Of a DNA stretch of 64,000 nucleotides, positions 1-8,289 are shown piece after piece. The translations under genes were made by a program, and so were the position numbers. This stretch comes from Azospirillaceae bacterium (GTDB taxonomy: Bacteria > Pseudomonadota > Alphaproteobacteria > Azospirillales > Azospirillaceae), in assembly GCA_031291675.1 (NCBI GenBank), contig JARLIO010000076.1, forward strand, positions 117,196 to 181,195, written 5' to 3'. Under the pieces are notes generated by a model. It was not told where the DNA came from and did not search any database. It was given only the letters and a program-made list of their open reading frames with translations. Position 1 is the stretch's first letter. Every line of letters starts with the position of its first letter.

Positions 1-16
1 CCGGGGTCGCTCGACC

Positions 17-2551
17 TTATCGGTCGTGCACGGCAACCTGGACCCGTTCGACATCATCCTGAAGCGACGTGATGTGGAGCAGAGTGCCGTCGGGCGTCGA
101 TGCCGTGACAGTGGTGGGCTTATAGACCGGCCATCTGTTCCGGGCAAGATCTGCCAGAGTCGGTGTCTCCTGGCCCAGGCGCTGACAATACATCCAGTAG
201 TTGGTCAGCACCAGCTGCACGAAGCCCCGCGTCTCCCACGCGGGCAGGATCTCGATGAACAGCAAGGGATCGCGGGTCCGGATCACATCTTTCAGCCAAT
301 AGGACAGATTGCCGGGGCCCGCATTATAGGCTGCCAGCATCATCACCATGTTGTTGGCGATCTGAGGCTGTTGGGCCAGATAGGCGATATAGCGTTGGCC
401 CAGGGTGACGTTGGTTTCCGGGTCCAGCAGATCGCTGCTGGTGCCGCCCGCGCGGCCGCGGCCATTGCCGACGGAAAACGCGGTACTCGGGATCAATTGC
501 ATCAGGCCCAGGGCACCGCTTTCGCTGCGGGCGTTGGGCTCGAACCGGCTCTCCTGGCGCATCAAAGCGAACAGCAGCGCGGGATCGGTATTGGCGTCTT
601 CGCGGGGCGCCCAGGGCGGCAGGGGAAACAGGGCGGCATCATAGGGCGTGCCATCCGGGTCGGTCATGGCGCCGCCCAGGCGCAGGGACAGGCGCGGCAT
701 CTTGCCGATGTCGGCCAGTGTCAGGATGGCCTGCTCAAGAGCCGGGTTCCCGGCGGGGTGCAGCCGGCGCAGCTCCCGTTCCGCCAGATCGCGTTGACCA
801 ATCTGGATCAGATGCACCGCACGCTGGCCCGCCGGCATGCGGGTGACGATACTCAGCTCACGGTCGGTGAGGGCCGGCAGCTCCCACCGGAAACGGGGTG
901 TTTCGCCCAGTGACTGGGTGGCCAGCAAGCCGTAAAAGGTTCGGGGAAACCGGGCGGCCCGTTCCAGCCAGGTCCGGGCGTTGGCGTTGTGATGGGGCGG
1001 GCGATCCAGCGCGCGCGCCGCCCAATAGGCGGCCGCGGCGGATTCCCAGGCGCCCTGATCGGGGTTTTCGGCGGCGATCTGGAAATGGTGGCCTGCGGCC
1101 TCGGCATTGTCGAGATACCAATAAGCCAGCCCGGTGATCCAATGCGCCCGGGGCAGGACAGTTCCCGACCGCTCGGCACTGGCCCGGGCAAAAGCCAGGG
1201 CTTGGTGGGCCTGGCCGTGGTAGAGCAGGGCGGCTGCCACCTCGACGCGCGCCGTATCATAAGCGGTCTGGTCACTGAGGTTGGGGTTGAGCGGCGGGGC
1301 CAGCATGCGGACGCCGGCGCCCACGCCGTCGCGCTGCAGCACCGCGTCAATCAGCCGGACCGCGGTGGCAATCGCTGTGGATTGATGGGCGCCCCGCGAT
1401 TGCTGGCGCGCCGGACGCACATCAAGCCTTGGATCAAAGCTGTAGCCGTCGTCGAGAAAATCATCGGCCGCAACCGGTTCGGGCGGCTTGCGGGCGCCGG
1501 GCGGCAATTGCCGGATCGCCAAGGCGTAAACCCGCTCCGCGCCCGCCAGATCGCGGTAGTGGCTCAGCCAGGCCTGCAGCTCGTCGGCGCTGGCCTTGTA
1601 ACCCGTCGTTGCCAGATAGCGCTGCATCAGCACATAGCCGATCAGGCTGGAATTCTTGATCGCCGGGATTTCCCGATCTGCGCTTTCGATATCACCGCGG
1701 TTTTGAAGTTCGAAGATCCGGTGATAGCGGCTTGCATCCTCCTCCGCCAGAAGCATGGGCGCGTTGTCATCGTTGCGCGACAACGCGGTGTTTGCCGATG
1801 CGGCGTGCCCGGCCGTGTCAGGTCGCACCTCGAAGTGCGGCGGTTCCACGGGGGCGATCGCAAGCGGGGCCGGCTGGGGCGAGAACGGATCATCGCCGGC
1901 CGCCGATATCGCCGTGACCCCGTGATGGGGCTCGTCGTTGCCCATCGCGGGGTTGCGCTCGCGCGCTGGTCCGGGGGGCGGTGCGGGATCCGCGTCGGTT
2001 CCGGGGGCTGTCGCTGCTCCGGGAACCCGGTCGGAAAGGAAAACGACGTTCGAGGCCAGGCGCGCCGTGGTGGCGATCGGGCCGGTGGCCCAGGGCGTGG
2101 TTATCGGGCCGGTGGCCCGGGGCGTGGTTTTGGTGTCGCCGCCGCCGACGATCGGTTCGGTCCCGGCAGGGCCGACCACCAGCGTCGTGTCGTCCAGCAG
2201 CCTTTGGCGCAGCGGTCGATTGCCATCGGCAACCAGCAGCAACCGGGCAGTCGCCTGATTGTCATTGGCGATGTGTTGGATGGCCAGGATCCCGGTCGCA
2301 CGCCACGGTGTCGGCAACAGCAGTTGCCGATTCACTGAACTCTCCCCGCCGCTCAAGCCGAAACCCGGCTGCCAGTGAGTTCTGGTCACCTGCTGCGCCG
2401 TACTGGGGGTTATGACGAAAGAACAGCCCAGTATTACAAATGGCGTAATCAGAGTGCCGAGTAGGGTTCTGCGAAACATCCGTAGCGGACGAACGCTCAA
2501 GCCTGCCTTGCCCATGGCTCGTCCATATGCCATTGCCGGGGCAAAATGCAA
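17..2551 (-). CDS. Soluble lytic murein transglycosylase (SLT family)
   Basis: Periplasmic enzyme expected to cleave peptidoglycan glycan strands to 1,6-anhydromuramic products. The C-terminal third shows the SLT catalytic domain: the catalytic Glu lies in ALMRQESRFEP, followed by SGALGLMQLIP and LAAYNAGPGN, the classic SLT motifs. The long middle part (about residues 260-620) is helical and TPR-like, as in the alpha-superhelical U-domain of Slt70. Residues 150-260 are Pro/Ala/Gly-rich and look like a linker. A hydrophobic segment after MFRRTLLGTL (Met25, position 2479) followed by TAQQ looks like a signal peptide, so the real start may be 2479 rather than 2551; no strong ribosome binding site decides it. 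The stop lies only 16 bases from the window edge. Family assignment is secure; the exact paralogue is not. Confidence 0.93.
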   Translation of the reverse strand: MHFAPAMAYGRAMGKAGLSVRPLRMFRRTLLGTLITPFVILGCSFVITPSTAQQVTRTHWQPGFGLSGGESSVNRQLLLPTPWRATGILAIQHIANDNQATARLLLVADGNRPLRQRLLDDTTLVVGPAGTEPIVGGGDTKTTPRATGPITTPWATGPIATTARLASNVVFLSDRVPGAATAPGTDADPAPPPGPARERNPAMGNDEPHHGVTAISAAGDDPFSPQPAPLAIAPVEPPHFEVRPDTAGHAASANTALSRNDDNAPMLLAEEDASRYHRIFELQNRGDIESADREIPAIKNSSLIGYVLMQRYLATTGYKASADELQAWLSHYRDLAGAERVYALAIRQLPPGARKPPEPVAADDFLDDGYSFDPRLDVRPARQQSRGAHQSTAIATAVRLIDAVLQRDGVGAGVRMLAPPLNPNLSDQTAYDTARVEVAAALLYHGQAHQALAFARASAERSGTVLPRAHWITGLAYWYLDNAEAAGHHFQIAAENPDQGAWESAAAAYWAARALDRPPHHNANARTWLERAARFPRTFYGLLATQSLGETPRFRWELPALTDRELSIVTRMPAGQRAVHLIQIGQRDLAERELRRLHPAGNPALEQAILTLADIGKMPRLSLRLGGAMTDPDGTPYDAALFPLPPWAPREDANTDPALLFALMRQESRFEPNARSESGALGLMQLIPSTAFSVGNGRGRAGGTSSDLLDPETNVTLGQRYIAYLAQQPQIANNMVMMLAAYNAGPGNLSYWLKDVIRTRDPLLFIEILPAWETRGFVQLVLTNYWMYCQRLGQETPTLADLARNRWPVYKPTTVTASTPDGTLLHITSLQDDVERVQVAVHDR

Positions 2552-2621
2552 GGTTAGAACGTCACCAAATTTTGACTAAAAAGAACGATATTCTATAAGA
2601 GGTTGAGAAATAAGGAACTTA

Positions 2622-3497
2622 TTAGATAAATTTTGCCTTAAATTTCAGCCAGTCGCACCAGGCGTCTCGTTTCTGCAACGGCGAGCGCAGCAGGTAGGCG
2701 GGATGGTAGGTCGGCAGGGCCGGAATGGTATGTCCCAGTCCAGTTGCCGTGTAGTCGAACCATTTTCCGCGGATTCTGGTAATTCCCTCGTTGCGGCCGA
2801 GTATGGTCTTTGCCGCGGTGCCGCCAAGTAAAATCAATACTTTGGGATTCACCAGCTCGATATGGCGGGCGACGAAGGGCAGACAGGTCGCCACCTCCGC
2901 CGGCGTCGGGCTGCGATTGCCCGGCGGCCGCCAGGGCAGGATATTGGTGATGTAGACCCGATCCCGGTCCAGCCCGACTCGCGTCAGGATGAGGTCGAGC
3001 AGTTTTCCGCTGGCTCCGACGAACGGTTTGCCCTGGCGATCCTCGTCTTCTCCGGGGGCCTCTCCGATCAGCATGATGCCGGAGTCCGGATTGCCGTCGC
3101 CAAACACCAGATTCATCGCGGTGAATTTGAGGGGACAGTCATTGAAACCGGCGATCGTCTGTGCCAGCGCCTCCAGCGACGGGGCTTGCGCCGCGGCGCT
3201 GCGCGCGTGGCCCTCGATTGCCGCAGGGCCCAGCAAAGGCGGGGGTGGCGCCGCGATCGCCGGTCCGCCCTGCCAGGGCTCCGGAACTTTCGCGGCCCGG
3301 GGCTGCGGCGTCTCCGGGTTTGTGGGCGCACGCAGACCCCGCACCGGCGCACGCAGCGATGGCACCGGCGTGACCTGGGTCCAATCGGTGGGGGTCTCGG
3401 CAATCACCTCGTCGGCGCCCGCGTCCAGGTGCCAGCGTAGCGCGTCGAGGGGGGCAATCGAATCGGGCATCGCTTCGGGCCGAATTTTCGTGTTCAC
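2622..3497 (-). CDS. Uracil-DNA glycosylase, family 4-like
   Basis: Base-excision repair enzyme that removes uracil from DNA. The fold core begins near residue 110: a [20 protein letters not shown] motif (positions 3090-3020 approximately) is the family 4 GEAPG motif, with [17 protein letters not shown] and a C-terminal [13 protein letters not shown] motif. Family 4 enzymes usually carry four Fe-S cysteines; here the equivalents are hard to find (one Cys precedes the core in NDCPLKF, where FNDCPLK is typical of the family, and another lies in ATCLPF), so cluster ligation looks incomplete or shifted. The first ~100 residues are Pro/Ala-rich and poorly conserved. The start at 3497 is GTG; an ATG at 3470 is an equally plausible start. 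It sits 70 bp upstream of the transglycosylase on the same strand, with an AT-rich gap that could hold the latter's promoter, and is divergent from the ETF-QO gene. Confidence 0.88.
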   Translation of the reverse strand: MNTKIRPEAMPDSIAPLDALRWHLDAGADEVIAETPTDWTQVTPVPSLRAPVRGLRAPTNPETPQPRAAKVPEPWQGGPAIAAPPPPLLGPAAIEGHARSAAAQAPSLEALAQTIAGFNDCPLKFTAMNLVFGDGNPDSGIMLIGEAPGEDEDRQGKPFVGASGKLLDLILTRVGLDRDRVYITNILPWRPPGNRSPTPAEVATCLPFVARHIELVNPKVLILLGGTAAKTILGRNEGITRIRGKWFDYTATGLGHTIPALPTYHPAYLLRSPLQKRDAWCDWLKFKAKFI

Positions 3498-3753
3498 CTT
3501 AAGTTCCGATCTTCAGTCCGCCATCCCGGGGCTCGCTGTCAATGGACGTGTGCGAATCGGGTTGCCATGATGGTGCCCGCCCCTGCCCGTCGGGCACAAC
3601 TCTGTGCTGGTCTCGGCGCGGCACGCCGCCTATCTTTGCCGGGCCGCGCCGAAAAAAAGACAAGCCAGACCGGGAATTCGCGGGAACAACAGGATACGGG
3701 GACACGACAATAGAGACGTTCCCCCAGGATGCCAAGACGGGGTGATGGTCATA

Positions 3754-5388
3754 ATGGAACGCGAAAGCATGGAGTACGACGTTGTGATCGTCGGTGCCGG
3801 ACCGTCGGGGCTGGCGGCGGCGATCAGAATACGCCAACAGGCCGTTGCCCGGGGGCATGATGTGTCGGTCTGCGTCATCGAAAAAGGGTCCGAGGTTGGC
3901 GCGCATCTCCTGTCGGGCGCGGTGTTTGAGGTCCGCGCGCTGGATGAGCTGATTCCGGATTGGCAGGATCGCGGCGCACCGCTGCACACCCGCGCAACCG
4001 ACGATGAGTTCCTGTTCCTGACCGAACGCCGGCGTTTCCGGCTGCCGACGCCGCCACAGATGCGTAACCATGGCAATTATATCATCAGCCTGGGCAGCCT
4101 GGCGCGATGGCTGGCACAACAGGCCGAGGCCCTGGGCGTCGAGATCTATCCCGGCTTTGCCGCGGCGGCGGTATTGTATGATGAGCAGGGCGCGGTCCGT
4201 GGCGTCGCGACCGGTGACATGGGCATTGGCAAGGACGGCAAGCCGACCGCCGGTTTTACCCCGGGCGTCGAACTTCATGCGCAACAGACGATCTTTGCCG
4301 AGGGCTGCCGCGGTTCGCTGACCAAGACGCTGTTTGAACGCTTCGCCTTGCGCGACGGCGTTTCGCCGCAGACCTATGGTCTGGGCATCAAGGAGCTGTG
4401 GGAGATCGATCCGGCGCACCATCGCCAGGGCCATACGACCCACACGATCGGCTGGCCGCTGGACCGACACACCTATGGCGGATCCTGGATCTATCATATG
4501 GAGAACAATCAGATTTCGGTTGGTCTCGTGGTCGGTCTCGACTACGCCAACCCGTTCCTGTCGCCCTTCGAGGAGTTCCAGCGTTTCAAGCAGCATCCGG
4601 CGCTGCGCCCGTTGTTTGCCGCGGGCCGGCGCATCGCCTATGGCGCGCGTGCGCTGAGCGAAGGGGGCTTGCAGTCGATCCCCAAGCTGACCTTTCCCGG
4701 AGGTTGCATCGTGGGTGATTCTGCCGGATTTCTCAATGTTCCCAAGATAAAGGGTAATCATACCGCGATAAAATCGGGGATCGTCGCCGCGGAAGCGATT
4801 TTTGATCATCTTGTTGCCGGCAGGGGGCGTGAGGAGGTCAGCGCCTATCCGGCCGCGCTCAAACAGAGCTGGGTCTGGGATGAATTGTCCCGCGTCCGCA
4901 ATATTCGCCCGGCCTTTCGTTTCGGGCTCTGGGGCGCCTTGGCCTATTCCGCGGTTGAGACCTATGTGCTGAAGGGCCGGGCGCCCTGGACGATGGGGCA
5001 TCGCGCCGATCATCTGGCGCTGAAGCCCGCCGCTGAGGCCCGGCGGATCGACTATCCGAAGCCCGACGGCGTGGTCAGTTTCGATCGCTTGAGTTCGGTT
5101 TACCTCGCAAATACCAATCACGAGGAAAATCAGCCGCCGCATCTGCAAATAAAGGATGCGACGATCCCGATCACGGTCAATCTGGCACGCTATGATGCGC
5201 CGGAACAGCGCTATTGCCCGGCCGGCGTCTACGAGATTGTGCGCGACGCCGACGGCCGTTCGCCGCGCCTTCAGATCAACGCCCAGAACTGCGTGCACTG
5301 CAAGAGCTGCGATATCAAGGATCCGACCCAGAACATCAATTGGGTTGTGCCCGAGGGTGGCGGCGGACCGAACTATCCCAATATGTGA
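3754..5388 (+). CDS. Electron transfer flavoprotein-ubiquinone oxidoreductase (ETF-QO)
   Basis: Membrane-associated FAD and 4Fe-4S enzyme that passes electrons from ETF (fatty acid and amino acid oxidation) to ubiquinone. The N-terminus has the FAD dinucleotide-binding motif VVIVGAGPSGLAAAIR. The middle carries GCIVGDSAGFLNVPKIKG, the second FAD contact typical of this family. The C-terminal ferredoxin-like part has CPAGVYE and CVHCKSCDIKDP, supplying four cluster cysteines. From 3754 the product is 544 residues, a normal length. Starts at 3745, 3754 and 3769 are all in frame; 3754 has a GGGGTGA about 8 bases upstream, while the long upstream extension of the open frame has no family resemblance. 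No ETF alpha/beta genes are visible here. Confidence 0.96.
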   Translation: MERESMEYDVVIVGAGPSGLAAAIRIRQQAVARGHDVSVCVIEKGSEVGAHLLSGAVFEVRALDELIPDWQDRGAPLHTRATDDEFLFLTERRRFRLPTPPQMRNHGNYIISLGSLARWLAQQAEALGVEIYPGFAAAAVLYDEQGAVRGVATGDMGIGKDGKPTAGFTPGVELHAQQTIFAEGCRGSLTKTLFERFALRDGVSPQTYGLGIKELWEIDPAHHRQGHTTHTIGWPLDRHTYGGSWIYHMENNQISVGLVVGLDYANPFLSPFEEFQRFKQHPALRPLFAAGRRIAYGARALSEGGLQSIPKLTFPGGCIVGDSAGFLNVPKIKGNHTAIKSGIVAAEAIFDHLVAGRGREEVSAYPAALKQSWVWDELSRVRNIRPAFRFGLWGALAYSAVETYVLKGRAPWTMGHRADHLALKPAAEARRIDYPKPDGVVSFDRLSSVYLANTNHEENQPPHLQIKDATIPITVNLARYDAPEQRYCPAGVYEIVRDADGRSPRLQINAQNCVHCKSCDIKDPTQNINWVVPEGGGGPNYPNM

Positions 5389-5405
5389 CAGGCCCAATAG
5401 GTGAC

Positions 5406-5444
5406 GGGCCCCGGATGGGATCGGTGACGGATACGCCGGGGCCC
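5406..5444 (+). terminator. GC-rich inverted repeat between ETF-QO and TPR genes
   Basis: GGGCCCCGG at 5406-5414 pairs perfectly with CCGGGGCCC at 5436-5444 over a 21-base loop. There is no T-tract, so it may be a weak terminator, an mRNA-stabilising hairpin or simply a GC-rich spacer directly ahead of the next start codon. Confidence 0.4.
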
Positions 5445-5446
5445 GG

Positions 5447-7264
5447 GTGATGGTGCCGATCGCGTTGCCCGCGACGGAAATGTTTGCTGTGATGGACAAG
5501 GCGATGGATGAACGGTGGCGCAAGGTTATGTGGCGGCAATTGGTCTTGGCGGGTGCGGTGCTGGTCGGGTCGGTCGGCGCCACGGTTGCCGATGATCTCG
5601 GGACGGCCCAAACAGCAGCCGCGCCAGGGGCGACCCCGGCCGCGAATACGTTGCCCCTGACGGGGGTCGGCAGCTACCTTGCGGCCCGATTTGCCGAACA
5701 TGCTGAGGACCCGGTGGCGGCGCTGCAGTTCCTGACCCGGGCTTTGGCCGACAGTCCGACCGATCCGTCGCTGCTGGGTACACAATTTGCCCTGCTGCTG
5801 GACGATGGCCGCACCGACGAGGCGTTGGCGCTGGCCGACCGGGTCACGGGTACCGGGCCTGAACAAATGGTTGCCGTCGTTCTGTTGGCGGCTGCCGACG
5901 TCGCCGCCGGGCGTGATGACGCCGCGGTGGCGCGTCTGACGGCGCTTCCCCGCGATGGCCTGGGGCAGCATCTGGTGCCCTTGATGCTGGCGTGGGCGCA
6001 GGCGGCCGGCAAGCACAATACCGAGGCGCAGGCTGCCCTGGAGCAGGTGGGGACGGAGCCCGGGTTTGTCGTCTTGCGCGCTTTACACAGCGGTATGATT
6101 GCGGAGGTGGCCGGGGACCGGGCCGCCGCCGATCAGGCCTACCAGTCGGCGCTGAGACCGGAGCCGTCGCTTCGGGTCGTGGAGGCGGTCGCCGCCTATG
6201 ATCGCCGCACCGGGCGGACCGAACTGGCGCGTCAGGTTTATGACAGCTTCGGGGCTGACCATGACCGTGGCCTGCTGGCGATGGATCTCGATGCCTCGCC
6301 TCCGCCACCACCACCACCGCCTCTGACGGCACGCCAGGGCATGGCCTTCGCCCTCTATGATATTGCCAGCGCCTTGAGCCAGGAAGAGGTCCCGGGCCTG
6401 GCGATGCTGTACGCCCGCGTCGGTCTGTTCCTGTCACCCGACCTGGATCTGTGTCAGTTGCTGGTGGGTGATATCCTGGCGGCGCGCGGTCGCGATGACG
6501 AGGCCCTGGCCGCCTATCGCAAGGTCGGTGGCGATGCCGGGACCCGGCACAATGGCATTGCCTGGCTGGCGGTGCTGCGGCAGGTTGACGAGTTGAAGAG
6601 ACTGGATCGGCTTCCCGATGCGATCGAACTGCTGCGAACCCTGGTTGCCCAGCGTCCCGAGCGTACCGACTCGATGCTTGAACTCGGGGAGACCTACCGC
6701 GATGCCAACCGTTATGACGAAGCGATCGCGACCTTCCAGAAGGCAATCACGCAGGCGGCGAAAACCGGATCAACGCCGTGGACCCTGTTTTATGCCCGTG
6801 GGCTGACCTACGACAAGATGGGCGACTGGGCCAGGGCCGAGCCGGATCTTGTCAAGGCCGCCGAGCTCAATCCCGAGCAGCCCTTTCTCCTCAACTATCT
6901 CGGTTATTCCTGGGTCGATCGCGGGATCAAACTTGACCAGGCGCGCAAGCTGATCGAGCGTGCGGTTGCGCTGCGTCCCGACGATGGCTTCATTATCGAC
7001 AGTCTCGGCTGGGCACTCTACAGGCAGGGCGATTTCAACGGTGCCCTGGGACAGCTTGAAAAAGCGGTTCAGCTCAAGCCGCTGGATCCGACGCTCAACG
7101 AACATCTCGGCGATGTCTACTGGCAGCTTGGACGTCATCGCGAAGCTCGTTATCAATGGCAACGCGCCCTTAAGGAATCTGACGATAAAAAGCAGATCGG
7201 CGTGCTGCAAACCAAGCTCGATCAGGGTTTGCCGAAACGGCAGACCGCCGGTACGCTCAACTGA
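5447..7264 (+). CDS. Exported tetratricopeptide repeat protein
   Basis: A protein of up to 605 residues built of TPR units from about residue 65 to the end; the C-terminal repeats are clearest (PFLLNYLGYSWVDRGIKLDQ, DGFIIDSLGWALYRQGDFNG, DPTLNEHLGDVYWQLGRHRE). An N-terminal hydrophobic stretch (WRQLVLAGAVLVGSVGATVA) resembles a signal peptide, which places the effective start at the ATG of 5504 (or 5492) rather than the GTG at 5447. A run of prolines near residue 285 separates two TPR blocks. It lies 9 bp upstream of ispE, so the two are probably co-transcribed. TPR proteins of this layout occur in alphaproteobacterial genomes as envelope assembly scaffolds, but no partner can be read from the sequence. 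Confidence 0.85.
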   Translation: MMVPIALPATEMFAVMDKAMDERWRKVMWRQLVLAGAVLVGSVGATVADDLGTAQTAAAPGATPAANTLPLTGVGSYLAARFAEHAEDPVAALQFLTRALADSPTDPSLLGTQFALLLDDGRTDEALALADRVTGTGPEQMVAVVLLAAADVAAGRDDAAVARLTALPRDGLGQHLVPLMLAWAQAAGKHNTEAQAALEQVGTEPGFVVLRALHSGMIAEVAGDRAAADQAYQSALRPEPSLRVVEAVAAYDRRTGRTELARQVYDSFGADHDRGLLAMDLDASPPPPPPPPLTARQGMAFALYDIASALSQEEVPGLAMLYARVGLFLSPDLDLCQLLVGDILAARGRDDEALAAYRKVGGDAGTRHNGIAWLAVLRQVDELKRLDRLPDAIELLRTLVAQRPERTDSMLELGETYRDANRYDEAIATFQKAITQAAKTGSTPWTLFYARGLTYDKMGDWARAEPDLVKAAELNPEQPFLLNYLGYSWVDRGIKLDQARKLIERAVALRPDDGFIIDSLGWALYRQGDFNGALGQLEKAVQLKPLDPTLNEHLGDVYWQLGRHREARYQWQRALKESDDKKQIGVLQTKLDQGLPKRQTAGTLN

Positions 7265-7273
7265 CTTTGTTGT

Positions 7274-8146
7274 ATGGCCATGTCCGCGATTTTCCGAGAA
7301 GCTGCTCCCGCAAAGATCAATCTTTACCTTCACGTTCTGGGGGTCCGTCCCGACGGCTATCATGACCTCGACAGCCTGGTCGCCTTTGCCCGCGTGTGTG
7401 ACACCGTTGCCGTGACGGTGGCGGAACAACCGGCTTTGACGATCGATGGGCCGTTCGGCGCGCCTCTGGCCGCCGAGCCCCCGACCGGCAATCTGGTCTG
7501 GCGGGCGCTGCACGCCCTGGCCGAGGCTGTCGGCCGGGCGCCCGCTGTTGCGATCCGTTTGACCAAGGAACTGCCCTTGGCGTCGGGGATTGGTGGCGGA
7601 TCGTCCGACGCGGCCGCCTGCCTTCGGGCCCTGACCCGGCTCTGGCGGCTGGACCCCCATGACCGCCGGCTGCGTGACGTCGCCGCCGGGCTCGGCGCCG
7701 ATGTTCCGGTTTGTCTGGCCGGAGTCTCTGCCTATTTCGGCGGGATCGGTGACCAGGTCGAGGCGGCTCCGGCCTTGCCGTCCTGTCCCGTCGTGGTCGT
7801 CAATCCCGGCGTGCCGTTGTCGACGCCCGCGGTGTTCAAGGCAAGGCGGGGACCGTTTTCGGCGGCGGCACGGCTGATCGAGATCCCCTACGACGTTGTC
7901 GCCCTGGCAACGCTGCTCGAACAACGGCGCAATGACCTCGCCGATGCCGCTCGAGGTCTCGATCCCGCGATCGATCCTGTGCTCGATAGCCTGGACGCGG
8001 CGCCCGGCTGTTTGCTGGCGCGATTGTCGGGAAGCGGTGCGACCTGTTTCGGGTTGTTCCGCGATGCCGATGACGCCGGCCGCGCGGCCGCGCGGATCCA
8101 CGCCGAACACCCGGCCTGGTGGGTTCGGGCGACCCGGCTCGGGTAA
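7274..8146 (+). CDS. ispE: 4-diphosphocytidyl-2-C-methyl-D-erythritol kinase
   Basis: GHMP-family kinase that phosphorylates CDP-methylerythritol in the non-mevalonate isoprenoid pathway. The N-terminus carries PAKINLYLHVLGVRPDGYHD, the substrate-binding Lys/Asn region of IspE, and the glycine-rich ATP loop is PLASGIGGGSSDAAACLRAL near residue 100. The C-terminal LARLSGSGATCFGLF is the third GHMP motif. At 290 residues the length is normal. The gene starts 9 bp after the TPR protein and ends at a good hairpin. No other MEP-pathway genes are present in the window. Confidence 0.97.
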   Translation: MAMSAIFREAAPAKINLYLHVLGVRPDGYHDLDSLVAFARVCDTVAVTVAEQPALTIDGPFGAPLAAEPPTGNLVWRALHALAEAVGRAPAVAIRLTKELPLASGIGGGSSDAAACLRALTRLWRLDPHDRRLRDVAAGLGADVPVCLAGVSAYFGGIGDQVEAAPALPSCPVVVVNPGVPLSTPAVFKARRGPFSAAARLIEIPYDVVALATLLEQRRNDLADAARGLDPAIDPVLDSLDAAPGCLLARLSGSGATCFGLFRDADDAGRAAARIHAEHPAWWVRATRLG

Positions 8147-8150
8147 CGCC

Positions 8151-8181
8151 CGTCGGTGATGAGCTTTTCTCATCGCCGACG
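8151..8181 (+). terminator. Hairpin after ispE
   Basis: A 13-bp stem (8151-8163 with 8169-8181, one G-T pair) closes a CTTTT loop five bases after the ispE stop. It lacks a T-tract, so termination would be inefficient or Rho-assisted. Confidence 0.55.
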
Positions 8182-8255
8182 GGGTCGGGGCTGGCCGTCA
8201 TCGGTCCGTCTCGCGGGCCTTGGCTCGCGGGCCTTGGGGCGTCGTGGCGCCGGCG

Positions 8256-8289
8256 GCTGTTTCTGATCCAACCTGATCAGAAACAGCTC
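8256..8289. repeat. Dispersed hairpin repeat, family 1, copy A
   Basis: CTGTTTCTGATC at 8257-8268 and GATCAGAAACAG at 8275-8286 form a perfect 12-bp stem with a CAACCT loop. The element is closely related, in reverse orientation, to the repeat at 17908-17945 (about 30 of 34 positions agree by eye). It overlaps the stop codon of the minus-strand Sel1 gene at 8288-8290, so it probably also ends that transcript. Confidence 0.75.

Noticed and set aside
3499..5583. 694-codon open frame antisense to ETF-QO
   Set aside because: Antisense shadow of a GC-rich gene; no domains, and the plus-strand frame has all ETF-QO motifs.
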